The notes beneath the pieces were generated by a model. It did not search any database, had not been told where the DNA came from, and worked only from the letters and a program-made list of their open reading frames with translations. From the NCBI GenBank assembly GCA_963921255.3, contig CAWUEW020000003.1:372001-436000 (forward strand): 64,000 nt of DNA. The letters are read 5' to 3'. Made by a program: the position numbers and the translations under genes. Origin of the DNA: JANSYL01 sp963921255. GTDB lineage: Bacteria > Pseudomonadota > Alphaproteobacteria > Rhodobacterales > Rhodobacteraceae. Positions 52,354 through 60,277 of the stretch are shown piece after piece. Position 1 is the first letter of the stretch; every line of letters starts with the position of its first letter.

Positions 52354-53423
52354 CTCGGGTCGTCCTCAAGGGCCGGGGGCGCCGGGGCATGGGTTGGAGT
52401 CAGGGCCAGCATCTTGAAAAGGTGTCCCATTGCTTGCGGGTGCGTCAACCGCCTGTGTGCCGCGATATGGCTGGTCAGCGCCGCGCCATCCAACCCCTGA
52501 GCCAACGCCTGCGCGCGCGCCGTGATGCCGAGGCGTTCAAGGAACACACCCTGTCGTACAAGGGCCGAGGCACGCGCGGGTCGCGCCGCCATGGCCAGCG
52601 GGGCAAACGCGACATGGGCCGTGACATCCGATTGCCCCGGCGCCTCAAACGGATCGACATAGTTGTGGTGCGCGACGGCTTGCAACGTGTCGCCGATGCT
52701 TTCCCAATCACCGTAATCGCAAAACAAGGCCGCACCGCCCTCGGCCTCGATCCGGCGTCCGACATCCGCGACGATGGCCTCGGCGGGCGCGCAGGTTTCG
52801 ACGATTTGCCCGGGTTCGGTGTCAATCAGGCGATCTTCCAGCGGGCCGTGAGGCCCGTCCGGCGCGAGACCCCAGATGAGCCGTCCGTCCGAGGCCCCGA
52901 CCTGCCGTTCGCGCCAGCCTGTCTCGGTCCGCTGAAACTGACGGATGGGCAGGGCGTCCAGAAATTCGTTTGCCAGCAAGAACAGGGGGCCGTCGGGCAG
53001 GTCGGCGACGCTGTCGTGGAACACCGGCACCAAGGGCGCGACGGCGGTTTCCTGTGCGCGGCGGAGGACCGGAGAGGCCTCGACAAGATGCAGGCGCATC
53101 GCGGCGGCGAACCCCGGCACGGACTGTGTCGCCCTCAGGGCATCCGCCATCAGCGTGCCGCGCCCCGGTCCAAGCTCGACCAACAGGAACGGGTCGGGGC
53201 GTCCTTGGTCCAGCCAGCATTGCGCCAGCCACAGGCCCAACAGCTCGCCGAACATCTGGCTCACTTCGGGGGCGGTCACGAAATCGCCGGATGCCCCAAG
53301 CGGATCACGGGTGGCGTAGTAGCCAAGGGTGGGGTGAAGCAGACAGGCCGTCATGAAATCCGCGACCCCCATCGGGCCCTCGCGGGAAATCTGGTCGAGG
53401 AGGCGGGCCTTCAGCTCGGTCAT
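52350..53423 (-). CDS. MidA/NDUFAF7-type SAM-dependent methyltransferase
   Basis: 357 residues from MTELKARLLDQISREGPM at 53423; a longer frame to 53969 overlaps lgt and is not real. Motifs include MTACLLHPTLGYYATRDPLG, DFVTAPEVSQMFGELLGLW and VELGPGRGTLMADALRA (SAM-binding motif I near residue 82). The eukaryotic relative methylates an arginine of a complex I subunit (NDUFS2), and a similar role is inferred. It overlaps lgt and pgeF by 4 bases on either side. Confidence 0.9.
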   Translation of the reverse strand: MTELKARLLDQISREGPMGVADFMTACLLHPTLGYYATRDPLGASGDFVTAPEVSQMFGELLGLWLAQCWLDQGRPDPFLLVELGPGRGTLMADALRATQSVPGFAAAMRLHLVEASPVLRRAQETAVAPLVPVFHDSVADLPDGPLFLLANEFLDALPIRQFQRTETGWRERQVGASDGRLIWGLAPDGPHGPLEDRLIDTEPGQIVETCAPAEAIVADVGRRIEAEGGAALFCDYGDWESIGDTLQAVAHHNYVDPFEAPGQSDVTAHVAFAPLAMAARPARASALVRQGVFLERLGITARAQALAQGLDGAALTSHIAAHRRLTHPQAMGHLFKMLALTPTHAPAPPALEDDPR

Positions 53424-54334
53424 GGCGCGCGGCGGCGGGCGATGACGATCAGGGCGATCCCGGCCAGGATCATCGGGCTCGACAGGATTTGTCCCATGGT
53501 CAACCCGAGCGAGGGCGACAGGGCCAACGCGAACCCGATGGGATTGTCCGGGCCCACAAACTGCGCGTCGGGTTGGCGGACGAACTCCACCAGAAAACGG
53601 GCCGTCCCGTACACCGCGAAGAACAGGCCTGTCAGGGCACCGGGGGTTCTGAGCCAGCCCCGACGGTAGGCCAAGTAGACCGCGAGGCTGAGCAGAAGGG
53701 CACCTTCCAGCACGGCTTCGTAGAGCTGCGACGGGTGGCGCGCACAGACGATCTGCGTCCCGATCTCGACCAGTCCGACCGGACCGGGACACGCCTGCGC
53801 CGCGTCCCCGGGAAACACCACGCCCCAAGGCAGGTCCGTCGCGCGCCCCCACAACTCGGCGTTGATGAAATTTGACAGCCGCCCAAGCAGCAAACCGACA
53901 CCAATCACAAGCGACATCGCGTCGGCCACTTGCAGCGGCGGCACCGCTTGGCGGCGGCAGAATATCCACGCCGCAACGGCCACGCCGATCAATCCGCCGT
54001 GAAACGACATGCCGCCCTGCCAGACCCGAAGGATCTCGCCCGGGTTCGCCAGATAATAGCCCGGCTGATAGAACAGAACGAAGCCCAGGCGTCCGCCCAG
54101 GATCACCCCGAGCACGACGGCCGTCAGCAGGCTTTCCACCTGTTCGGGCTTCATGGGCGGGGTTTCATTGGGCCAGAGGGCGGGCTGCTTGACCGCGCGC
54201 ACAATCATCCACCATCCCACCAGCAGTCCGGCGATATAGGCCAGCGCGTACCAACGCAGCGCGAATTCGAAGCTGCCCATGGAAATCGTGAACAGCTCCG
54301 GGCTGAGCGGTGGAAAAGGAATGGCGTACGGCAT
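53420..54334 (-). CDS. lgt: Prolipoprotein diacylglyceryl transferase
   Basis: 304 residues with seven membrane spans. MSFHGGLIGVAVA near residue 110 and the Lgt signature GRLSNFINAELWGRATD near 155-171 are both present; the last spans end near IALIVIARRRAP. It transfers diacylglycerol from phosphatidylglycerol to the lipobox cysteine. First gene of lgt-midA-pgeF. It is divergent from ubiK with 109 bp between starts. Confidence 0.96.
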   Translation of the reverse strand: MPYAIPFPPLSPELFTISMGSFEFALRWYALAYIAGLLVGWWMIVRAVKQPALWPNETPPMKPEQVESLLTAVVLGVILGGRLGFVLFYQPGYYLANPGEILRVWQGGMSFHGGLIGVAVAAWIFCRRQAVPPLQVADAMSLVIGVGLLLGRLSNFINAELWGRATDLPWGVVFPGDAAQACPGPVGLVEIGTQIVCARHPSQLYEAVLEGALLLSLAVYLAYRRGWLRTPGALTGLFFAVYGTARFLVEFVRQPDAQFVGPDNPIGFALALSPSLGLTMGQILSSPMILAGIALIVIARRRAP

Positions 54335-54443
54335 GTCTGCTCCGGTGTACTTGCGCCGACATGTCTGCGCCCTGCGGCGAAGTCAACCTTGATCGCGGGC
54401 GCGGCTCGGCCCATATCGAGATCGTGACCGAAGGAGCCGCGCG

Positions 54444-54689
54444 ATGCAGAACCGCAACAAGATCGTCGAAGACCTGAGCCAGCTGATGACCAACGCGATG
54501 GGTGTGGCCCAGGGCGCCCGGGACGAAGCCGAAACGGCGATGAAGTCGATGATTGATCGGTGGTTGGCCGACCGTGATTTCGTCACCCGCGAAGAATTCG
54601 ACGCGGTTCGCGCGATGGCCCAGAAGGCGCGGGAAGAGAACGAGGCGCTCAAAGCCCGTCTCGACGCGCTCGAGGCCAAGAAGAAGTAG
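54444..54689 (+). CDS. ubiK: UbiK family accessory factor (BMFP domain)
   Basis: 81 residues. MQNRNKIVEDLSQLMTNAMG is followed by ARDEAETAMKSMIDRWLADRDFVTREEFDAVRAMAQKAR and a coiled-coil C-terminus rich in Glu/Ala/Lys. The BMFP family assembles trimers at the membrane and assists ubiquinone biosynthesis at the UbiJ/UbiK level. Good GAAGGAG ribosome site. Divergent from lgt, as in many Rhodobacterales. Confidence 0.9.
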   Translation: MQNRNKIVEDLSQLMTNAMGVAQGARDEAETAMKSMIDRWLADRDFVTREEFDAVRAMAQKAREENEALKARLDALEAKKK

Positions 54690-55052
54690 CAACGTTTTCC
54701 GAGCGATCGAGGCCTGCGGTCCGCCTGCGGGAGGGCTGCTGCGTGGGCGCTTCGGTGATGCACCTTTGTGCGTTTTCTGAACGGCGCCGACCGGCGCGCC
54801 AGGGCGCGGGAATCAACAAGAAGCGTCGAGCTTTCCACATTCCGCAATATCTTGTGGACATCCCACAATTTCGCGGCGCCGCCCGTTCTCGTCACAAAAA
54901 TTTGCTTTACAGGTCGCCCACAAAGACGCACGATATTTTGTAAGGGGCACAAGATCATGCAAGCCCCGGCAAAAGACACCCAGCTTTTAGTGGGCGTCTT
55001 GGTTTCACCGCCAGGCCCCGCGCAAGGCTGCCAACGACAAGAGGCCTGGGCA
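54690..55052. other. Gene-free region upstream of ybjN with one hairpin
   Basis: 363 bp without a convincing coding frame. An AT-richer stretch (54880-54945) may hold a promoter. A hairpin with 10-bp arms at 54973-54982 and 54991-55000 (one mismatch) encloses CTTTT-like loop sequence and is followed by GGTTTC, so it is either an attenuator-like leader structure or the end of a short RNA. No known riboswitch class is recognisable. Confidence 0.45.
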
Positions 55053-55556
55053 ATGTCGCATTCCGAGCAGTATCTCGACATCGAGGATCTTCACCCGATT
55101 GATATCGTGGAGACCCTTGCAACCCATCACGAATGGGATTTCGACCGCGTTGCGGATGACCAGATCGCCATGGCGATCGAGGGTCAGTGGCGCACCTATT
55201 CGATCACGCTGGCGTGGTCGGCCTACGACGAAACCCTCCGGATGATCTGCACCTTCGAGATGGAGCCGCCGACGGACACGCTTCCGCAGCTCTATGAAAT
55301 TCTGAACCTGACCAATGACCGCTGTTGGGCCGGGGCCTTTACCTACTGGGCCGCGCAGAAACTGATGGTCTATCGCTACGGTTTGGTCCTCGCGGGCGAG
55401 CAATTGGCAAGTGCCGATCAGATCGCCTGCATGGTGGAAACGGCGGTTCTGGCGTCCGAGCGCTACTACCCCGCGTTCCAACTGGCCTGTTGGGGCAACC
55501 GCAGCCCGGAAGAGGCGATGCAAGTCGCCATTGCAGAGAGCTTCGGGCGCGCCTAA
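55053..55556 (+). CDS. YbjN domain-containing protein
   Basis: 167 residues from MSHSEQYLDIEDLHPIDIVE at 55053, with AGAGG upstream; longer frames extend into the non-coding leader. YSITLAWSAYDETLRMICTFEM and RCWAGAFTYWAAQKLMVYRYG match the YbjN/type III chaperone-like fold. The function is uncertain; it is a chaperone-like cytoplasmic protein. It is followed by proC 31 bp later, a conserved pairing. Confidence 0.88.
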   Translation: MSHSEQYLDIEDLHPIDIVETLATHHEWDFDRVADDQIAMAIEGQWRTYSITLAWSAYDETLRMICTFEMEPPTDTLPQLYEILNLTNDRCWAGAFTYWAAQKLMVYRYGLVLAGEQLASADQIACMVETAVLASERYYPAFQLACWGNRSPEEAMQVAIAESFGRA

Positions 55557-55587
55557 CCTCCGCCCGGCTTGTGACCGGGGGAGAGGT

Positions 55588-56400
55588 ATGGATTTCACCG
55601 AAATCAACAGTCGTGGCCTGGTGATGCTTGGCTGCGGCAAGATGGGGTCCGCCATGTTGGCGGGATGGTTGAGCGCCGGTTTGGAGCCGGGTTCGGTCTA
55701 CATCGTGGACCCCTATCCGGCGGAGGCATTGAAGGGCCAGGGGCTCAATATCAATGAGCCGCTACCGAACAATCCCGCCGTCGCCCTCGTGGCTGTCAAA
55801 CCGCAAATGATGGATGTGGCGTTGCCGCAATTGGTGCCCTTTGGGGGCGGTGGCACCCTTATCGTTTCCGTCGCCGCCGGCACGCCAATCGCCACCTACG
55901 AGGCGGAGCTCGGGTCGAAAACACGCATCATTCGGTCGATGCCCAACACCCCCGCTGCGGTGGGCAAGGGCATTACGGCCATTGTTCCTAACGCCGCTGC
56001 AACGGGCGCGGATATGGATCTGGCAGAAGGGCTGCTCAGCGCCATCGGCCAAGTTGTCCGCCTGACGGACGAAGATCAGATTGATGCTGTAACCGGCGTC
56101 TCGGGCTCCGGGCCCGCCTATGTGTTCTATATGATCGACGCCTTGGCCGCGGCGGCCCGCGCCCAGGGTTTGCCGGATGACATGGCGATGCAATTGGCCA
56201 AGGCCACCGTGGCGGGCGCAGGCGCGCTGGCCGAAGAAGCCCCGGAAACACCGGAGCAACTCCGGATCAATGTCACCTCACCCAACGGCACAACCCAGGC
56301 CGGCCTCGAGGTTCTGATGGACGCCGCAACAGGCCTGTCCCCCCTCATGGACCGCACGGTGGCCGCCGCCGCCAATCGCAGCAGGGAACTTAAGGCATGA
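55588..56400 (+). CDS. proC: Pyrroline-5-carboxylate reductase
   Basis: 270 residues from MDFTEINSRGLVMLGCGKMG at 55588, with GGAGAGG upstream; a longer frame starts inside ybjN. The Rossmann motif LGCGKMGSAMLAGWL is near residue 14, VAVKPQMMDVALPQL near 70, and the signature VTGVSGSGPAYVFYMIDAL near 165. It reduces P5C to proline with NADPH. The stop overlaps the csaA start (ATGA). Confidence 0.96.
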   Translation: MDFTEINSRGLVMLGCGKMGSAMLAGWLSAGLEPGSVYIVDPYPAEALKGQGLNINEPLPNNPAVALVAVKPQMMDVALPQLVPFGGGGTLIVSVAAGTPIATYEAELGSKTRIIRSMPNTPAAVGKGITAIVPNAAATGADMDLAEGLLSAIGQVVRLTDEDQIDAVTGVSGSGPAYVFYMIDALAAAARAQGLPDDMAMQLAKATVAGAGALAEEAPETPEQLRINVTSPNGTTQAGLEVLMDAATGLSPLMDRTVAAAANRSRELKA

Positions 56401-56738
56401 GCGACACGATCAGTTTCGACGACTTCCTGAAGGTCGATATCCGCGTCGGCACCGTGGTGCGGGCGGAACCCTTTCCCGAAGCCCGTAAACCCGCCATTAA
56501 GCTTTGGGTCGATTACGGGCCCGAGATTGGGGAAAAGAAGTCCTCCGCGCAGATCACGGCACATTATGCGCCGGAAGATCTGGTGGGCCGCCAGGTGATG
56601 GGCGTCGTGAACTTTCCACCCCGCCAGATCGGACCTTTCATGTCCGAGGCTCTGGTGTTGGGCCTGCATGATGCCGAAGGCAAAGTGGTGTTGATCGGAC
56701 CGGACAGCCCCATCCCGAACGGAGAAAAGATGTGCTGA
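56397..56738 (+). CDS. csaA: tRNA-binding protein CsaA-like
   Basis: 113 residues. DDFLKVDIRVGTVVRAEPFPEARKPAIKLWVDYG (OB-fold, EMAP-II-type) and GRQVMGVVNFPPRQIGPFMSEALVLGL are diagnostic. It has been described as a chaperone or tRNA binder. Coupled to proC by a 4-base overlap and to the following dehydrogenase by 7 bp. Confidence 0.93.
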   Translation: MSDTISFDDFLKVDIRVGTVVRAEPFPEARKPAIKLWVDYGPEIGEKKSSAQITAHYAPEDLVGRQVMGVVNFPPRQIGPFMSEALVLGLHDAEGKVVLIGPDSPIPNGEKMC

Positions 56739-57682
56739 AGTTGCTGATTTCCCGGCGCTTGCCCGACAGCATCATGGCCAAGGCCGAAGCGCAGTTTGCG
56801 GTCACGACCCGCCCAACCGGCGCCCCCATGGATTTGGACGAATGCAAGGCCGCCCTGGCGGAACAGGACGTCGTGTTGCCCACGCTCGGCGATGCGTTCA
56901 CGGCCGAAGCGTTTGCCGCCGTTCCCACGCCGCGCTGCAAGCTTCTGGCGAATTTCGGCGTTGGCTATAATCACATCGATGTCGCAGCCGCTGCGGCCGC
57001 GGGTGTCGCGGTGACCAATACGCCCGGCGCGGTGACAGATGCCACCGCCGACATCGCCATGACCCTGATCCTGATGACCGCCCGTCGCGCTGGCGAAGGG
57101 GAACGGATGGTCCGCCGCGGGGATTGGGCGGGTTGGACGCCGACGCAGATGCTTGGGTTGCACGTGACCGGAAAGACCGTTGCGATAGTCGGGATGGGGC
57201 GCATCGGACAAGCGATTGCGCGACGCTGCCACTTCGGGTTCGGCTGTCGGATCGTCTATGTGAACCGATCCCAGAAAACCGTCGAATTCCCGGCGGACCA
57301 GATGGATTTGGATGCCGCGCTCGGGCTCGCGGACATCGTCGTCTTGGCCACACCCGGCGGGGCAGAGACATATCACCTGGTGGGGGCTGCCGCATTCGCC
57401 GCCATGCAGCCGCACGCAATCTTCGTAAACATCTCGCGCGGGGACGTGGTGGACGAAGCGGCCCTGATCGCGGCGCTGCAGGCGCGGGCGATCGCAGGCG
57501 CCGGCCTGGATGTTTACGAGTTCGAGCCGTCTGTGCCAGAGGCGCTGATCGAGATGGAGCAGGTGACGCTGCTGCCTCATCTTGGCACCTCGGCCTTGGA
57601 GGTGCGGGAAGCCATGGGCCAGATGGCGTTGGACAATATCACGGCTGTGGCCGACGGACGGGACCCGCCAAACCGCGTCTGA
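56732..57682 (+). CDS. D-2-hydroxyacid dehydrogenase (glyoxylate/hydroxypyruvate reductase type)
   Basis: 316 residues from a GTG inside the csaA end. Family features: LLANFGVGYNHIDVAAA near residue 70, the NAD-binding AIVGMGRIGQAIARRC near 153, the catalytic Arg in FVNISRGDVVDEAAL near 235, and the Glu/His pair ending in LLPHLGTSALEVREAM near 285. It probably reduces glyoxylate or hydroxypyruvate. Last gene of the ybjN-proC-csaA run. Confidence 0.92.
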   Translation: MLKLLISRRLPDSIMAKAEAQFAVTTRPTGAPMDLDECKAALAEQDVVLPTLGDAFTAEAFAAVPTPRCKLLANFGVGYNHIDVAAAAAAGVAVTNTPGAVTDATADIAMTLILMTARRAGEGERMVRRGDWAGWTPTQMLGLHVTGKTVAIVGMGRIGQAIARRCHFGFGCRIVYVNRSQKTVEFPADQMDLDAALGLADIVVLATPGGAETYHLVGAAAFAAMQPHAIFVNISRGDVVDEAALIAALQARAIAGAGLDVYEFEPSVPEALIEMEQVTLLPHLGTSALEVREAMGQMALDNITAVADGRDPPNRV

Positions 57683-57717
57683 TCGCCCGTTCAACGGTGT
57701 AGATCTGCGGACTATCC

Positions 57718-57743
57718 CGACCGCACCCTAGAGCGTGCGGTCG
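57718..57743. terminator. Hairpin at the tdk 3' end
   Basis: 9-bp perfect arms CGACCGCAC (57718-57726) and GTGCGGTCG (57735-57743) with the tdk stop codon inside the loop. It lies between convergent genes. No T-run, so a weak terminator. Confidence 0.5.
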
Positions 57744-58315
57744 CCTATGGCCTCGCGAAAATGCTTGCGACACAGCGAAATGTATCGGTCGTTGCCGCCG
57801 ACCTCGATCTGCGCGCCTTCGCGCAGGGCATTCCCGTCCTGATCCACCCGGATCACCATCGTAGCCTTCTTTCCGCAATGGCAAATCGTCCGCACTTCGC
57901 GCATCTCGTCGGCCAGGGCCAGAAGCGCGGCCGAGCCGGGAAAAAGCTCACCCCGGAAATCCACCCGCAAGCCGTAGCACATGACGGGGACCCCAAGGTC
58001 ATCGACCGCGCGCGCCAATTGCCAGACCTGCGCGCGCGTCATCCATTGGGCTTCGTCGATCAAAACGCAGGCGCACGGGCCCGCTTGCAGCCGCGTCTGG
58101 ATCTTTTCGAACAAGTCGCAGTTCTGGGAATAGGTGTCGGCCTCGGCTTCAATGCCGATCCGGCTGCCGATCTTGCCCGTGCCGGCCCGGTCGTCGAAAT
58201 TCGCGGTCAGCAAATAGGTTTGCATCCCGCGTTCAATGTAGTTGTAGGACGCTTGCAACAGCAGGGTCGACTTGCCCGCGTTCATCGTGGAGTAGTGATA
58301 ATAGAGCTTGGCCAT
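57728..58315 (-). CDS. tdk: Thymidine kinase
   Basis: 195 residues of the cellular (type II) kinase. The P-loop STMNAGKSTLLLQAS is near residue 8, Walker-B-like VLIDEAQWMTR near 85, and CHCGKKATMVIR (zinc cysteines) near 142. It phosphorylates thymidine to dTMP in the salvage pathway. It is divergent from the CII-like gene. Confidence 0.95.
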   Translation of the reverse strand: MAKLYYHYSTMNAGKSTLLLQASYNYIERGMQTYLLTANFDDRAGTGKIGSRIGIEAEADTYSQNCDLFEKIQTRLQAGPCACVLIDEAQWMTRAQVWQLARAVDDLGVPVMCYGLRVDFRGELFPGSAALLALADEMREVRTICHCGKKATMVIRVDQDGNALREGAQIEVGGNDRYISLCRKHFREAIGDRTL

Positions 58316-58380
58316 GCCCTTGATGTGCCGCAGAGCAGGCCATCGCGCAAGCCGACATGACGCAGGAAAGAAGACATTCG

Positions 58381-58860
58381 ATGACCGAGTCCGCCGGACG
58401 TTACCTCAAGCGCCACACTGAACGATTGATCAAGGATGTCGGCTATGCCGCTGCCTGCGATCTGTCAGGGAAGTCCAAGGCCACGCTTGGGCGGTACTTT
58501 TCGGAAGATCCCGATCATGCCGATCGCTACATGCCCGTGGATGCCGTGGCCGCGCTGGAAGCCGCGGCCGGGTTCCCGCATGTCACGGCCGCCCTGGCGG
58601 AACTGAATGGCGGAACGGTCAGCTACGGGGCGGACCGGCGCAACGATCTGCGGGGCGAAGGCAGCGCCGGGGTCAACGCCAACGTCATCGCCCTCAGTCA
58701 GCGTTTCGCCGTGCTGATGGCCGAATACCACAGCTCGATCGAAGACGGCGTCATCTCCGTCAACGAAGCCAAGCGGCTCCTGGCGGAAACGCTCGAGTTG
58801 CAGCGGGTCCTGGTCGACATGAAGCTCCGCCTGGAAGCGGAAAGCGACGGGCGCGCGTAA
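58381..58860 (+). CDS. CII-like helix-turn-helix regulator
   Basis: 159 residues from MTESAGRYLKRHTERLIKDVG at 58381. The segment YAAACDLSGKSKATLGRYFSEDPDHADRYMPVDAVAALEAAAGFPHVT resembles phage CII-type regulatory proteins, with a predicted helix-turn-helix near 30-45. The second half is helical (YHSSIEDGVISVNEAKRLLAETLELQRVL). No phage genes are near, and a domesticated chromosomal version is likely. A role in stress or cell-cycle regulation is only a guess. It is followed by a palindrome cluster. Confidence 0.7.
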   Translation: MTESAGRYLKRHTERLIKDVGYAAACDLSGKSKATLGRYFSEDPDHADRYMPVDAVAALEAAAGFPHVTAALAELNGGTVSYGADRRNDLRGEGSAGVNANVIALSQRFAVLMAEYHSSIEDGVISVNEAKRLLAETLELQRVLVDMKLRLEAESDGRA

Positions 58861-58872
58861 CGCGCGCCGGGA

Positions 58873-58964
58873 AAGGCGCTTGCAAGCGCCTTGGCGCAAG
58901 CGCCGGAACCGGCGCTTTGGACGCGATGGCGCCATCGCGTGACAAGCCCCTTGCAAGGGGCTTG
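58873..58964. terminator. Four tandem palindromes between convergent genes
   Basis: Perfect or nearly perfect hairpins follow each other: 58873-58892 (20-bp palindrome), 58898-58917 (9-bp arms with AA centre), 58921-58940 (20-bp palindrome) and 58943-58964 (22-bp palindrome). There are no T-runs. They fill most of the gap between the CII-like gene and the KAS III gene and probably stop or stabilise both transcripts. Confidence 0.65.
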
Positions 58965-58994
58965 GTCCGCCGGGGGCTGGTTGAGGGTTTAGTT

Positions 58995-60119
58995 CTAGCC
59001 GACCCGTTCCAGGATCACCGAGCCGACGGAATAGCCGGCGCCAAACGAACAGATCAGCCCTGTATCACCAGGCGCCAAATCCGCGGAGTTCTGGGCAAAG
59101 GCGATGATGGAACCGGCCGAGGACGTGTTGGCATAATCCTGCAGGATGTTCGGTTGCTCGCCCGGGCTCGGTTCGCGGCCGAGCACTTTCTTGCCGATGT
59201 AGTCATTCATGGTTTTGTTGGCCTGGTGCAGCCACAACCGTTTCAATTCGGTTGCTGGAACGCCCGCGTCGTCCATATGTGCCGCGATATGCCGGGACAC
59301 GAGCGGCAGAACCTCTTTGAACACCTTGCGCCCGTTCTGCATGAACTGCACGTCGCGCCGGTCGTCCATGTGGCCTTCGCGGGTGCGCCGCAAGAACCCG
59401 TTGTTGTTGCGAATGTTGTTTGAGAACTGGGTCGCGCACCGCGTGGACTGGATCCGGAAACGCGGTCCTTTGGCCAAGTCATCGCGTTCGATCAGGACCG
59501 CGGTGGCCACGTCGCCAAAGATGAAATGGCAATCGCGATCCCGCCACTCGAGGTGGGCCGAACAAATCTCGGGATTGACCACCAGGGCCCGCTGGATCGA
59601 GCCCGAGCGCACCATGTCTGCTGCGGCCTGGATGCCAAAGGTGGCGGATGAGCAGGCGACATTCATGTCGAAGCCGAACCCACCGGTTCCGAGGAGGTTC
59701 TGAATCTCGATCGCGATCGCCGGGTAGGCCCGTTCGTAGTTCGAGGCGGCACACAGGACGGCATCAACGTCCGCTGCATCGACCCCGGCCATGTCCAGGG
59801 CGTCCCGACAGGCGGCCACACCCATCTCGGCCATGATGGCGGGTTCATCCATCGACCGCTCGCGCAGCCAGGGGTGCATCACCTCCGGATCCAGCACGCA
59901 GGATTTGTTCATCACATACCGGCGCTCGATCCCTGAGGCGGCGACGATGAAATCCGAACACGAGGGTTGCATCGCCTCGATCTCGCCCGTGGCGATGGCC
60001 ACGGAGTGGGCGTCGTTCCAGCGGTCGATATAGGCATTGAACGCCTCGACCAGCTCGTCATTCGTGATGATTTCCTCGGGGGTGAAGACACCCGATCCCG
60101 TGATGGCGGCTTGGAACAT
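58995..60119 (-). CDS. Beta-ketoacyl-ACP synthase III-like enzyme
   Basis: 374 residues from MFQAAITGSGVFTPEEIITN at 60119 (GGAGAGAGCC upstream). The Cys-His-Asn triad is visible in DMNVACSSATFG (catalytic Cys), LWLHQANKTM and YANTSSAGSI. At 374 residues it is longer than typical FabH (about 320) and belongs to a longer KAS III group. It starts or extends fatty-acid chains from acyl-CoA. It may be a second KAS III in addition to a housekeeping fabH elsewhere. Confidence 0.88.
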   Translation of the reverse strand: MFQAAITGSGVFTPEEIITNDELVEAFNAYIDRWNDAHSVAIATGEIEAMQPSCSDFIVAASGIERRYVMNKSCVLDPEVMHPWLRERSMDEPAIMAEMGVAACRDALDMAGVDAADVDAVLCAASNYERAYPAIAIEIQNLLGTGGFGFDMNVACSSATFGIQAAADMVRSGSIQRALVVNPEICSAHLEWRDRDCHFIFGDVATAVLIERDDLAKGPRFRIQSTRCATQFSNNIRNNNGFLRRTREGHMDDRRDVQFMQNGRKVFKEVLPLVSRHIAAHMDDAGVPATELKRLWLHQANKTMNDYIGKKVLGREPSPGEQPNILQDYANTSSAGSIIAFAQNSADLAPGDTGLICSFGAGYSVGSVILERVG

Positions 60120-60277
60120 GGCTCTCTCCGGTGGTTGGTTCACTTGCGCGTGAAACCAAGTGGAGGTCAAGGGGCGGCCCGTCTCGGGAACGTGGGGTCA
60201 ACGGGGCCGCTTGGGCCTGCCCATTGACTTGCGCACACAAATCGCCACCTTGCCCGCAACAAGATAAGGTGTCGAGC

